DNA of 8,256 nucleotides from contig JBDHTO010000055.1 of the NCBI GenBank assembly GCA_039808665.1, positions 1 through 8,256 of the forward strand. The letters are read 5' to 3'. The number at the start of each line of letters is the position of its first letter. Within the stretch, counting starts at the first letter, position 1. Below the pieces are notes generated by a model, which saw nothing but the letters and a program-made list of their open reading frames with translations, ran no database searches and was not told where the DNA came from. Origin of the DNA: JBDHTO01 sp039808665 (GTDB taxonomy: Bacteria > Pseudomonadota > Alphaproteobacteria > Paracaedibacterales > JAKBAR01). Both the position numbers and the translations under genes were made by a program. Positions 1 through 7,602 of the stretch are shown piece by piece.

Positions 1-344
1 AGCCATCCGATCGGAAACGGTTTGAGAATGTCATAGATGCGAAAGAGCACAAATCCAACAAGCACATCCCGCCAGCCCACGGCATTCATGATAATAAGTG
101 TCAGCATGACTCCCACAACTTCATCGATAACAATAAATGAGGGATCTTTGTCATCCTCCTTTGATGTGCTGAGAATGAGATAACTCACCCCCCACCCTAT
201 AAAAAAAAGAAGCGCTGTAAGAAAACAAGAAGGATAGAAAAAATACAGAAGAGCACCAGGAATTGTCCCCCACGTTCCCGGCGCAGGCTTCATGTAACCT
301 GCACCGAAAGCGGTGGCGATCCAATAACTTAATCGAAGGATCAC
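1..344 (-). CDS. pgpA: Phosphatidylglycerophosphatase A, 3' end beyond window
   Basis: Integral-membrane lipid phosphatase that removes phosphate from phosphatidylglycerophosphate to give phosphatidylglycerol, a step in phospholipid and cardiolipin synthesis at the inner membrane. Translating the minus strand from a GTG at 342-344 gives 114 residues before the window edge, of the roughly 160-175 usual for the family. Family hallmarks are present in order: FGAGYMKPAPGTWGT at residues 13-27 (the conserved glycine/proline N-terminal motif), DPSFIVIDEVVG at 67-78 with the acidic D74-E75 pair, and FRIYDILKPFPIGW at 101-114. Hydrophobic stretches at about 30-58, 76-90 and 94-104 look like membrane segments. 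The start is forced: the frame is closed by the sucB stop one codon upstream, and the next in-frame ATG lies inside the first motif. No proper Shine-Dalgarno site is visible, because AAGG sits only one base before GTG. Translation is therefore probably coupled to sucB. Family assignment is firm; the start is likely. Confidence 0.9.
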   Translation of the reverse strand, partial: MILRLSYWIATAFGAGYMKPAPGTWGTIPGALLYFFYPSCFLTALLFFIGWGVSYLILSTSKEDDKDPSFIVIDEVVGVMLTLIIMNAVGWRDVLVGFVLFRIYDILKPFPIGW

Positions 345-347
345 GCC

Positions 348-1601
348 TTAAATACCCAAAAGCATCCGTGTCGGGTTTTCGATATATTCCTTTACCTTTA
401 CAAGGAAAGTCACGGCTTCGCGACCATCAATAATGCGGTGGTCATAGGACAAAGCAAGATACATCATCGGACGAATCACTATCTGACCGTTCACAACGAC
501 GGGACGCTCCTCAATCTTGTGCATGCCCAAAATACCTGATTGAGGTGGGTTAAGAATCGGTGTGGAAACAAGGGAGCCAAATGTCCCACCGTTGGATATG
601 GTAAAGGTCCCCCCGGTGAGATCGGCAACGGAAAGTTTGTTGGCCTTGGCTTTTTCTCCAAACCCTGCAATTTCCATTTCAATCTCATGCAATCCAAGCT
701 GATCCGCATTGCGTAACACAGGAACCACAAGCCCCTGGGGCGCTGAAACCGCAACACCAATATCATAGCGATGATGGAAAATCATATCCTCTCCATCAAT
801 TTCACCATTCACAGCAGGGATTTCTTTGAGTGCCTCTACACATGCTTTCACAAAGAAACTCATAAAGCCCAGCTTTGTCCCATATTTTTTGACAAACTGA
901 TCCTGATAGGTTTTTCTGAGCTCCATAACCACACTCATATCACATTCATTAAATGTGGTGAGAATTGCTGCCGTATTTTGCGCGTGCTTTAGCCGTTCTG
1001 CAATTTTACGACGTAGCGGCGTCATGGTTTTACGTGTCATCAAATGCCCTGAATGGGATGAGGAAACAGTAGGTGGAACTGAGGCTAAAGGCCTTGTTTC
1101 AACAACAGCGGGGGCGGGTGATTTTTGATGATTGATCACATCTTCCTTTGTAATGCGTTCCCCCTTGCCTGTACCCTGAATACTCGCACCGGAAAGCCCA
1201 AGCTCCTCCATCATTTTACGTGTTGCCGGTCCAGATTGGGGAATATGCTCTTCGTGAGTTGGTTTTGTAAACACAGGTTCAATTTTTGCTTCCTGCGCTT
1301 TTGCGACCTTCTTTAAATCGTCTTCAAAACTCTCTTCTTTTGAGGAAGATTTTGCCACTTGACCTTCTGCAATGGATCCAACCGTATCTCCAATAGAAAC
1401 CGTGCTCCCTTCCTCAGCATTCACAGCATCAATTACACCAGAGGCAGGGGCATTCACTTCAAGGGTGACCTTATCTGTTTCAAGCTCAAGAACAACATCA
1501 CCTTCGCTTACAGAATCCCCGGATTTTTTATACCACTTAGAAACTGTGGCTTCGCTCACAGACTCTCCAAGAGGGGGAACTTTAATTAGAACGCTGGACA
1601 T
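348..1601 (-). CDS. sucB: 2-oxoglutarate dehydrogenase E2, dihydrolipoamide succinyltransferase
   Basis: Core acyltransferase of the cytoplasmic 2-oxoglutarate dehydrogenase complex; it passes the succinyl group from lipoamide to CoA. The 417-residue product is close to the usual 400-420. An N-terminal lipoyl domain (about 1-77) carries the ETDKV motif with the lipoylated lysine at K44. A charged linker follows, then a peripheral-subunit-binding domain at about 119-157 (PATRKMMEELGL, then ITKEDV), a Pro/Ser/Ala linker at about 160-190, and the catalytic domain at about 193-417. The active-site motif SYDHRIIDGREAV at 385-397 has H388 and D392. The substrate-side stretch TTFNECDMS at 215-223 is typical of succinyl- rather than acetyl- or branched-chain transferases, which together with sucA next door rules out pyruvate dehydrogenase E2. 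The ATG is preceded by AGGAGAG overlapping the sucA stop, and 8 bases separate the two genes. No lpdA follows. Confidence 0.97.
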   Translation of the reverse strand: MSSVLIKVPPLGESVSEATVSKWYKKSGDSVSEGDVVLELETDKVTLEVNAPASGVIDAVNAEEGSTVSIGDTVGSIAEGQVAKSSSKEESFEDDLKKVAKAQEAKIEPVFTKPTHEEHIPQSGPATRKMMEELGLSGASIQGTGKGERITKEDVINHQKSPAPAVVETRPLASVPPTVSSSHSGHLMTRKTMTPLRRKIAERLKHAQNTAAILTTFNECDMSVVMELRKTYQDQFVKKYGTKLGFMSFFVKACVEALKEIPAVNGEIDGEDMIFHHRYDIGVAVSAPQGLVVPVLRNADQLGLHEIEMEIAGFGEKAKANKLSVADLTGGTFTISNGGTFGSLVSTPILNPPQSGILGMHKIEERPVVVNGQIVIRPMMYLALSYDHRIIDGREAVTFLVKVKEYIENPTRMLLGI

Positions 1602-1604
1602 GAT

Positions 1605-1611
1605 CTCTCCT
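1605..1611 (-). promoter_or_regulatory. Ribosome binding site of sucB, overlapping sucA stop
   Basis: Reads AGGAGAG on the minus strand. The AGGAG core ends 5 bases before the sucB ATG, and the site overlaps the TAG stop of sucA (1610-1612). This supports the chosen sucB start. It also suggests that ribosomes finishing sucA help load sucB, which would keep E1 and E2 synthesis linked (the coupling is inference). Confidence 0.75.
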
Positions 1612-4474
1612 ATTTCATTGCGGATAAGGTGGGACGTTTAACACCATCAAAAACTTGACGTACGATTTCTTTTTGTTCCTGCTCGTGACGTTTCAAAAGC
1701 CCTGTCGCAGGTGACGCAGCAGCGGGCCTTGAAATAACCTGTGGTCTTTTGTGTTTAGCCTCAAGTTTTTGGAGCACCTGCTCATAACGTCGATCAACAA
1801 AGTGCCACGCGCCCATATTCTCAGGCTCTTCTTGGCACCAATAAAACTCTGCATCCTTATAGGGACCCATCGCGTCTACAAGCTCTTTCTCTGGAAAGGG
1901 ATAAAATTGCTCAAGCCGCATCACTGCCACATGCTCATGGTTGTTTTCAAGGACCTCCGTAAGGAGATCGTAGTACACTTTTCCACTACACAAAATAACT
2001 TTACGCACTTTTGAAGGAGCCCTATTATCCCCGTATATGGGGTTAAAAGATGTTCCTTTATCAAACTCATTCAATGTTGAAACGCAGAGTTTGTGACGCA
2101 ACAATGATTTTGGCGTCATAAGAATGAGTGGTTTTCTAAACTTTTGTTTAAGTTGCCTTCTGAGAATATGAAAATAGTTCGCAGGCGTTGAACAATTTGC
2201 CACATACCAGTTTCCTTGGGCACACATTTGCAAAAATCGCTCAAGCCTTGCTGAAGAATGCTCCGGTCCCTGCCCCTCGAGTCCATGGGGAAGGAGCATC
2301 ACAAGACCATTTTGTCGCGACCACTTCATTTCTCCCGATGAAAGGAATTGATCAATAATAACCTGAGCACCATTACAAAAGTCTCCAAATTGACCTTCCC
2401 ACAGGACAAGGTTTTGAGGTGATGCACCGCTATAGCCATATTCAAAGCCAAGTACCGATGCTTCTGCAAGGGGGCTGTCAATGACCTCAAAATCACCCTG
2501 TTTATTGGAAATAAAATCTAAGGGAACGTATTTCTTTTCATTTTCTTGATCTACAAGCACAGCATGCCGTTGAGAAAAGGTACCACGTCCACAATCTTGA
2601 CCAGAAAGCCGCACGTGATGTCCCTCATGAAGAAGACTTCCAAATGCAAGTGCCTCTGCTGTGGCCCAATCGATTCCCTCACCACTTGAAAGCATTTTTT
2701 CTTTGGCTGTTAGCTGACGCTTAATTTTTGAATTAAGATGAAAATCATCCGGAACCGTTGTAAGTTTTTCGGCAATTTTCTTGAGTGTCTTACTCTCAAC
2801 ACCTGTTTTTGGATCGTCTCCAACTGTCACATCTCCCACATTACTGGGCTCAATCCCTTGCCATAATCCCTTAAGCCAGTGAGGATGAGAGAAACAATCT
2901 TCCCCCTTCACTGCTTTATCATATTCACTTTGAAGATAGGACTGCACATCATCACGAATGGATTTGCCCTCTTGCTCAGAGAGCACACCGTCCTTGATCA
3001 ACCTTTCTTCATAAAGGGTCGAGGTTGTGGGATGAGAGGCAATAGCTTTATACATTAATGGTTGCGTAAAGCTTGGTTCATCAGATTCGTTATGACCATA
3101 ACGTCTGTAGCAAATGATATCTACCACAACGTCTTGTTGGAATTTATGACGATATTCTATGGCAAGATGGAATACGCGCAGCACAGCCTCAGGATCATCA
3201 CCATTTGCATGAAAAATTGGTGACTGAATTCCCTTTGCAATATCCGTGCAATAGGGGGAGCTTCTGGAGTGAGGGGGGCTTGTTGTAAAACCAATTTGGT
3301 TGTTGATGACAATGTGAATTGTTCCACCAGTTCTATATCCATTCAAATCGGAAAGCTCAAGGGTTTCTGCAACAAGGCCCTGCCCTGCGAACGCAGCATC
3401 TCCATGCATCAAAAGCCCCATAATTTTTCGTCGATCATGGTCGTTATGATGCATTTGCTCTGCACGCACCTTACCAAGAACAACTGGATCCACGGCCTCA
3501 AGATGTGATGGATTGGAAACAAGAGAAAGATGCAGGTTATGCCCATCAATCTGACGATCTCCTGAATAACCCAGGTGATATTTTACATCTCCTGAACCGA
3601 TGGCATAAGGATCATCTTGGGTATTAAGAAATTTTGCAAAAAGGTTACGGTAAGGTTTTCCGATAATATTGGTAAGAACGGAAAGCCTTCCCCGGTGGGC
3701 CATCCCCACAACGAGGTCCGTCACACCCTGGTGTGCCACCTGATCCAAAAGAGCTTCAAGAGCAGGGATCAAGGTTTCTCCCCCATCTAAACCAAAACGT
3801 TTGGCCCCTTGGAATTTACCATGCAAAAATTTCTCAAAATACTCCGCACGGACAAGATCCTTGAGAATACGTTTTTTCTGATCCTGGGTCAGTGTAAAGG
3901 GAATATTTTCCACATGCTCTTGGACCCAATTTTTTTGTTCTGGATCCTGGATATGCATAAATTCAATGCCCACATTCTTGGCATAAACAGTTGTAAGTTT
4001 TGCAAGCACTTCACGAATACTGGCGCGCTCTAGCCCCAATACACCATCCAAATAAATGGGGCGATCGTAATCCTCCTCTTTAAACCCATAAAACGCAGGA
4101 TCCAATTCGGGATGTCGTTCGCGTTTTTCAAGGTTTAAGGGGTCAAGATTCGCATGCAAATGACCGCGTACACGATAATTTCGGATTAACATCAAGGCAC
4201 GAATAGAATCTCTGATGGCGTATTTTTGTGCAGAGACATCCCCTTGAGGTAGGGCATCTGCTGCGGCCCCGTCTTGAGGTCGGGAAAGGGGTATAAAATT
4301 CTGTGTGGAATGAGACGAAACACGAGGAGAAATGATTTCCCCGTTCGCACCCGGTGATGACATAGTTTGAAAATACTCCTGCCATTCCGGTGCAACGCTT
4401 GATGGATCATTTAAAAAAGCGTCAAAAAGACTTTCGATGTAAACAACGTTTTGAACGTTAAACGATTGATTCAT
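1610..4474 (-). CDS. sucA: 2-oxoglutarate dehydrogenase E1 component
   Basis: Thiamine-diphosphate enzyme that decarboxylates 2-oxoglutarate and succinylates the E2 lipoyl arm, the rate-setting entry to succinyl-CoA. The product is 954 residues; E. coli SucA is 933. The N-terminal E2-contact helix is visible at about 10-36 (VYIESLFDAFLNDP, then PEWQEYF), followed by a variable Ser/Pro/Ala-rich stretch at about 38-82. The catalytic half shows GMAHRGRL with H260, VKYHLGYSGD with H300, the ThDP/Mg motif from GDA at 358-360 to NNQ at 391-393, and YRRYGHNESDEP at 456-467. The transketolase-like C-terminal half includes QDCGRGTFSQRHAVL (626-640), LPHGLEGQGPEHSSAR (728-743) and RPAAASPATG at 916-925. 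No domain is missing and there is no frameshift. The ATG at 4472-4474 lies 9 bases after GGTAGGG, and 15 bases separate it from sucD. Confidence 0.98.
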   Translation of the reverse strand: MNQSFNVQNVVYIESLFDAFLNDPSSVAPEWQEYFQTMSSPGANGEIISPRVSSHSTQNFIPLSRPQDGAAADALPQGDVSAQKYAIRDSIRALMLIRNYRVRGHLHANLDPLNLEKRERHPELDPAFYGFKEEDYDRPIYLDGVLGLERASIREVLAKLTTVYAKNVGIEFMHIQDPEQKNWVQEHVENIPFTLTQDQKKRILKDLVRAEYFEKFLHGKFQGAKRFGLDGGETLIPALEALLDQVAHQGVTDLVVGMAHRGRLSVLTNIIGKPYRNLFAKFLNTQDDPYAIGSGDVKYHLGYSGDRQIDGHNLHLSLVSNPSHLEAVDPVVLGKVRAEQMHHNDHDRRKIMGLLMHGDAAFAGQGLVAETLELSDLNGYRTGGTIHIVINNQIGFTTSPPHSRSSPYCTDIAKGIQSPIFHANGDDPEAVLRVFHLAIEYRHKFQQDVVVDIICYRRYGHNESDEPSFTQPLMYKAIASHPTTSTLYEERLIKDGVLSEQEGKSIRDDVQSYLQSEYDKAVKGEDCFSHPHWLKGLWQGIEPSNVGDVTVGDDPKTGVESKTLKKIAEKLTTVPDDFHLNSKIKRQLTAKEKMLSSGEGIDWATAEALAFGSLLHEGHHVRLSGQDCGRGTFSQRHAVLVDQENEKKYVPLDFISNKQGDFEVIDSPLAEASVLGFEYGYSGASPQNLVLWEGQFGDFCNGAQVIIDQFLSSGEMKWSRQNGLVMLLPHGLEGQGPEHSSARLERFLQMCAQGNWYVANCSTPANYFHILRRQLKQKFRKPLILMTPKSLLRHKLCVSTLNEFDKGTSFNPIYGDNRAPSKVRKVILCSGKVYYDLLTEVLENNHEHVAVMRLEQFYPFPEKELVDAMGPYKDAEFYWCQEEPENMGAWHFVDRRYEQVLQKLEAKHKRPQVISRPAAASPATGLLKRHEQEQKEIVRQVFDGVKRPTLSAMK

Positions 4475-4483
4475 GATCCATAT

Positions 4484-4490
4484 CCCTACC
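4484..4490 (-). promoter_or_regulatory. Ribosome binding site of sucA, deciding the start
   Basis: GGTAGGG on the minus strand, overlapping the TAG stop of sucD (4490-4492). It lies 9 bases from the ATG at 4474, a normal spacing, but only 2 bases from another ATG at 4481. That second ATG is out of frame and opens a seven-codon reading frame ending in TAA. The spacing favours 4474, which also gives the expected SucA N-terminus. Confidence 0.6.
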
Positions 4491-5410
4491 TAAACTTGGG
4501 CCTCTCTCTTTGCATGACTTGCAGTATGCTTTGAAAGAAGATTCGCCATCATTTTCCCCATACCTGCGGGACTTTCTGAAACATGAACACCACAAGATTC
4601 AAGGTGGTCCATTTTTTCACGCGCAGAACCACCTGCACCTGAAATGATGGCGCCTGCATGCCCCATACGACGACCAGGGGGTGCAGATTGCCCCGCAATA
4701 AAGGAAACAACAGGTTTTGTATTTCCCTTGGCGTGATAGGCCTTGATCAAGTCACCTCCACGCTGCTCTTCGTCACCACCAATTTCACCAATCATAAGGA
4801 TACCTTCTGTTTCCGGATCGTTGAAGAACATATCAAGAACTTCTACAAAGCCAAGCCCCTTAAAGGGATCACCACCGATACCCACACATGTTGTTTGTCC
4901 AAGACCTTCTTTTGTTGTTTGATCCACCGCTTCATAGGTTAGCGTCCCTGAACGAGAGACCACACCAATACGGCCAGGTTTATGAATAAATCCTGGCATA
5001 ATACCAATTTTACACTGATCCGGCGTGATAATACCGGGACAGTTGGGTCCAATGAGCTTTGACGCAGATTGGCGCAGTGCCCAATTTACCTTCATCATAT
5101 CTTGAACAGGAATCCCCTCTGTAATACAGACAATCAAAGGGATTTCAGCATCCATAGCTTCAAAAATTGCATCTGCTGCATAAAGTGGTGGAACATAAAT
5201 CATGGTGGCATCCACCCGCATCGTGGTTGCAGCTTCCTTCACCGTATCAAAAACGGGAAGACCAAGATGTGTTGATCCGCCTTTTCCCGGTGTCACACCA
5301 CCCACAAGCTTTGTCCCATAAGCAAGCGCTTGTTCGGAGTGAAACGTTCCATGTTTTCCCGTAAAACCCTGACAGATAACGGTTGTATTTTTATTAACAA
5401 GAATGGCCAT
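4490..5410 (-). CDS. sucD: Succinyl-CoA synthetase alpha subunit
   Basis: Alpha subunit of the cytoplasmic succinyl-CoA synthetase; it binds CoA and carries the phosphohistidine while succinyl-CoA is converted to succinate with ADP or GDP phosphorylation. The product is 306 residues, about 15 longer than the common 289-291, mostly as a basic C-terminal tail (after about 292) and small loop differences. The N-terminal Rossmann CoA-binding motif GFTGKHGTFHSEQ is at 15-27, TPGKGGSTHLGLPVF at 40-54, IGPNCPG at 120-126, and the active-site histidine is H251 in GRRMGHAGAIISG (246-258). It lies 2 bases after the sucC stop, the normal pairing of beta then alpha subunit genes. AGGGGGA inside the sucC end, 8 bases before the ATG, serves as ribosome site. 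The nucleotide preference cannot be read from the sequence with confidence. Confidence 0.98.
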   Translation of the reverse strand: MAILVNKNTTVICQGFTGKHGTFHSEQALAYGTKLVGGVTPGKGGSTHLGLPVFDTVKEAATTMRVDATMIYVPPLYAADAIFEAMDAEIPLIVCITEGIPVQDMMKVNWALRQSASKLIGPNCPGIITPDQCKIGIMPGFIHKPGRIGVVSRSGTLTYEAVDQTTKEGLGQTTCVGIGGDPFKGLGFVEVLDMFFNDPETEGILMIGEIGGDEEQRGGDLIKAYHAKGNTKPVVSFIAGQSAPPGRRMGHAGAIISGAGGSAREKMDHLESCGVHVSESPAGMGKMMANLLSKHTASHAKREAQV

Positions 5411-5412
5411 GC

Positions 5413-6585
5413 TTAATGTCCCCCTGCAACACGCACAACTGTGCGCGCCGCTTCTTCAAAATCATCCTCAGACGTAATTTTAAGACCGCTTTGTCTCAAT
5501 ATTTCTCGTCCTTGATCTACATTTGTCCCCTGCAGTCGCACCACTAACGGAACATTCAAATTAATTTCCTTAGCTGCTGTGACGATACCTTCTGCGATTA
5601 CATCACACCGCATAATTCCCCCAAAAATATTCACAAAAATCGCACGAACATCTTTATCAGAGACAATAAGTTTAAAGGCCTCTGTCACACGTTCCTTCGT
5701 CGCGCCACCACCCACATCCAAAAAGTTTGCGGGGCTTCCACCGTGTTGGACAATAATATCCATCGTAGACATGGCAAGACCTGCACCATTCACCATGCAA
5801 CCAATCGTTCCATCAAGTTTGATGTAATTAAGATCAAACTGCTTTGCCTTGAGCTCGCTTGGATCAACCTCATGCTCATCAAAAAGGCTTGAAACCCTTT
5901 TTTGACGGGGAAGACCATTATCATCAAAGGACATTTTGGCATCCAAAGCCAAGATATGATTATCGGTTGTCAACACAAGGGGATTAATTTCAATAAGTTC
6001 GCAGTCAAGGGAGGTAAACGCTTTAAAAACACCCTCGATAACACGATTCATTTCAGAAATGCATTCTGAAGGAATCTGGAGGAATTTGTTGATTCTTCGA
6101 CCATGAAAGGGTTGAAGTCCCACAACAGGATTCACAGGAAGATAGAGAATTTTAGAAGGATCTTCCTCAGCCACCTCTTCGATATTCATACCCCCTGAGC
6201 GGGATGCAATGATCATAAATTGCTTGTTCTTCCGGTCCAGCGTCATACTCAAATAAAACTCATGAGCAATCCCTGCGCATGTATCCTCAAGATAAAGGGC
6301 ACGCACAAGCTGACCTTCTTTTTTTGTCTGTGGGGTCGTGAGTTTGTGCATCAAGATACGGTCAACCGCCTGCATATAGGTTTGCTTATCCTTTGCAAGA
6401 ACAACACCACCGGCCTTTCCGCGTCCACCTGCATGAATCTGGGCCTTAACCACAACGCCCTTGTCCATATCAATCTGAGAAAGGGCTTTTTCTGCTTCCT
6501 CTTTAGAAAAGATCACACGCCCCGAAAGGGTTGGAATACCAAACTCTTTGAAAAGGGCTTTACCTTGATACTCATGAATATTCAT
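5413..6585 (-). CDS. sucC: Succinyl-CoA synthetase beta subunit
   Basis: Beta subunit of succinyl-CoA synthetase, holding the ATP-grasp nucleotide site and the succinate pocket and partnering SucD. At 390 residues it matches the family (E. coli 388). The N-terminus MNIHEYQGKALF is characteristic. The ATP-grasp part (about 1-235) shows VVKAQIHAGGRGKAGGV at 45-61, SRSGGMNIEEVAEEDP at 128-143, and metal ligands N201 in ELIEINPLV and D215 in LALDAKMSFDDN. The C-terminal CoA-ligase domain (about 240-390) has NGAGLAMSTMD at 266-276, NFLDVGGGA at 287-295, NIFGGIMRCDVIAEGI at 319-334 and LQGTNVDQGR at 351-360. The ATG at 6583-6585 follows AAGGA by 9 bases, and 14 bases separate it from mdh. It is most likely the ADP-forming type by family resemblance, although GDP use cannot be excluded. 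Confidence 0.98.
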   Translation of the reverse strand: MNIHEYQGKALFKEFGIPTLSGRVIFSKEEAEKALSQIDMDKGVVVKAQIHAGGRGKAGGVVLAKDKQTYMQAVDRILMHKLTTPQTKKEGQLVRALYLEDTCAGIAHEFYLSMTLDRKNKQFMIIASRSGGMNIEEVAEEDPSKILYLPVNPVVGLQPFHGRRINKFLQIPSECISEMNRVIEGVFKAFTSLDCELIEINPLVLTTDNHILALDAKMSFDDNGLPRQKRVSSLFDEHEVDPSELKAKQFDLNYIKLDGTIGCMVNGAGLAMSTMDIIVQHGGSPANFLDVGGGATKERVTEAFKLIVSDKDVRAIFVNIFGGIMRCDVIAEGIVTAAKEINLNVPLVVRLQGTNVDQGREILRQSGLKITSEDDFEEAARTVVRVAGGH

Positions 6586-6599
6586 TAATGTTTTTCCTT

Positions 6600-7574
6600 T
6601 TAAAACCCGAGCTTTGTCACATCTTCGATAAGTTTTTCAACAGCCTGAGCAGAACTGTTGAATGCAGCTCTTTCATGCTCTGAAAGCTCAAGCTCCACAA
6701 CATCCTCTACCCCATCTTTGCCGATAATTGCGGGAACACCGACATAAAGATCCTTTAACCCATAGGTATTTTGAACTCTGACAGCACAAGGAAGCACTTG
6801 CTTTTCATCATAGAAATAGGATTCCACCATCTGAATCGCAGAGGCGGCAGGCGCATAAAACGCAGAGCCCGTTTGAAGCAAGCTCACAATTTCCGCACCA
6901 CCGTTTTTTGTACGCTCATTAATTTCATCAATACGAGATTGTGTAATTTTTCCCTTTTTGACCAGCTCATCCAAGGGAATCCCTGAAACAGTTGTAAACC
7001 TTGGCATCGGAACCATGGTATCGCCGTGACCACCCAAAACAAAACTTTGAATGGATTGAACGGAAACATTGAGTTCATCGGCCAGGAATGTTTTATAACG
7101 GGCCGTATCCAAAATTCCAGCCATACCTACGACATGGGTAGAAGGAAGGCCACTATACTTGTGCATCAACCACACCATAATATCCAAGGGGTTGGTGATC
7201 ACAATCACAAACGCCTTGGGACAGTGCTTTTTAATATTTTCCCCGACGGTTTTGATCACCCCCGCATTAATGGTGAGAAGGTCATCACGACTCATCCCGG
7301 GTTTTCTTGGGATCCCCGCCGTAACAATCACAGCATCGCAATCCTTAAGCAGGGCATAATCATCACCCCCTGTAAGATTGCAATCATGACCACTCACAGC
7401 CAGGCTTTGCTGGATATCAAGGGCTTTTCCTTGAGCAACCCCTGCGGCAACATCAACAAGAACAACATCCCCCAAATCTTTTGTCGAAGCAAGAAGCGCA
7501 AGCGTCCCGCCAATCTGACCCGCCCCAACAAGACCTATTTTACGCCTTTTCATAGAAAACCCCCGATTACTCAT
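6600..7574 (-). CDS. mdh: Malate dehydrogenase, NAD-dependent, LDH-like type
   Basis: Oxidises malate to oxaloacetate with NAD+ in the cytoplasm, closing the TCA cycle. The 324-residue reading belongs to the lactate-dehydrogenase-like malate dehydrogenases typical of alphaproteobacteria. Visible features, numbered from the first ATG: NAD-binding GAGQIGG at 17-23, D41 after the second beta strand (binds the adenine ribose and favours NAD over NADP), and GIPRKPGMSRDDLL at 87-100. There R90 sits at the malate/lactate-deciding position (glutamine in lactate dehydrogenases) and R96 is substrate-binding. N128 lies in ITNPLD, D156 and R159 in ILDTARY, and the catalytic H183 in GGHGDTMVP. Start choice is open: ATG at 7574 has AAAGG 10 bases upstream, while ATG at 7553 (317 residues) begins MKRRKIGLVGAG, closer to family N-termini, with only GGGGG six bases upstream. 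It heads the TCA genes, 28 bases after the hydrolase gene. Confidence 0.97.
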   Translation of the reverse strand: MSNRGFSMKRRKIGLVGAGQIGGTLALLASTKDLGDVVLVDVAAGVAQGKALDIQQSLAVSGHDCNLTGGDDYALLKDCDAVIVTAGIPRKPGMSRDDLLTINAGVIKTVGENIKKHCPKAFVIVITNPLDIMVWLMHKYSGLPSTHVVGMAGILDTARYKTFLADELNVSVQSIQSFVLGGHGDTMVPMPRFTTVSGIPLDELVKKGKITQSRIDEINERTKNGGAEIVSLLQTGSAFYAPAASAIQMVESYFYDEKQVLPCAVRVQNTYGLKDLYVGVPAIIGKDGVEDVVELELSEHERAAFNSSAQAVEKLIEDVTKLGF

Positions 7575-7584
7575 TTTTATTCGA

Positions 7585-7589
7585 CCTTT
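7585..7589 (-). promoter_or_regulatory. Probable ribosome binding site of mdh (upstream start)
   Basis: AAAGG on the minus strand, 10 bases before the ATG at 7574. It is the better Shine-Dalgarno match of the two possible mdh starts. The alternative start at 7553 is preceded by a run of five G (7560-7564), six bases away. Confidence 0.4.
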
Positions 7590-7602
7590 ACTTTCTTACT
7601 TA

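Larger units (their letters stand above)
1..7574 (-). other. Putative mdh-sucCDAB-pgpA operon
   Basis: Six genes from mdh to pgpA read in one direction with gaps of 14, 2, 15, 8 and 3 bases, no room for terminators, and ribosome sites that overlap preceding stops or genes. Such packing implies one transcript. The order of the first five is the standard alphaproteobacterial TCA cluster and co-supplies E1 and E2, then succinyl-CoA synthetase, with malate dehydrogenase. Whether transcription starts just before mdh or further upstream of the hydrolase is not visible. Confidence 0.75.

Noticed and set aside
4143..4410. Two minus-strand open frames of 72 and 80 codons within the sucA start region
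   Set aside because: They overlap sucA in other frames where the SucA protein is intact and conserved; no sign of a frameshift or nested gene.
6220..6588. Open frame of 122 codons on the plus strand
   Set aside because: It is fully antisense to sucC, with no recognisable domain.
348..7574. Search for terminators, tRNAs, repeats, insertion sequences or CRISPR units between genes
   Set aside because: All spacers are under 30 bases and contain only ribosome sites and stops; no repeats or stem-loops of note were seen by eye.
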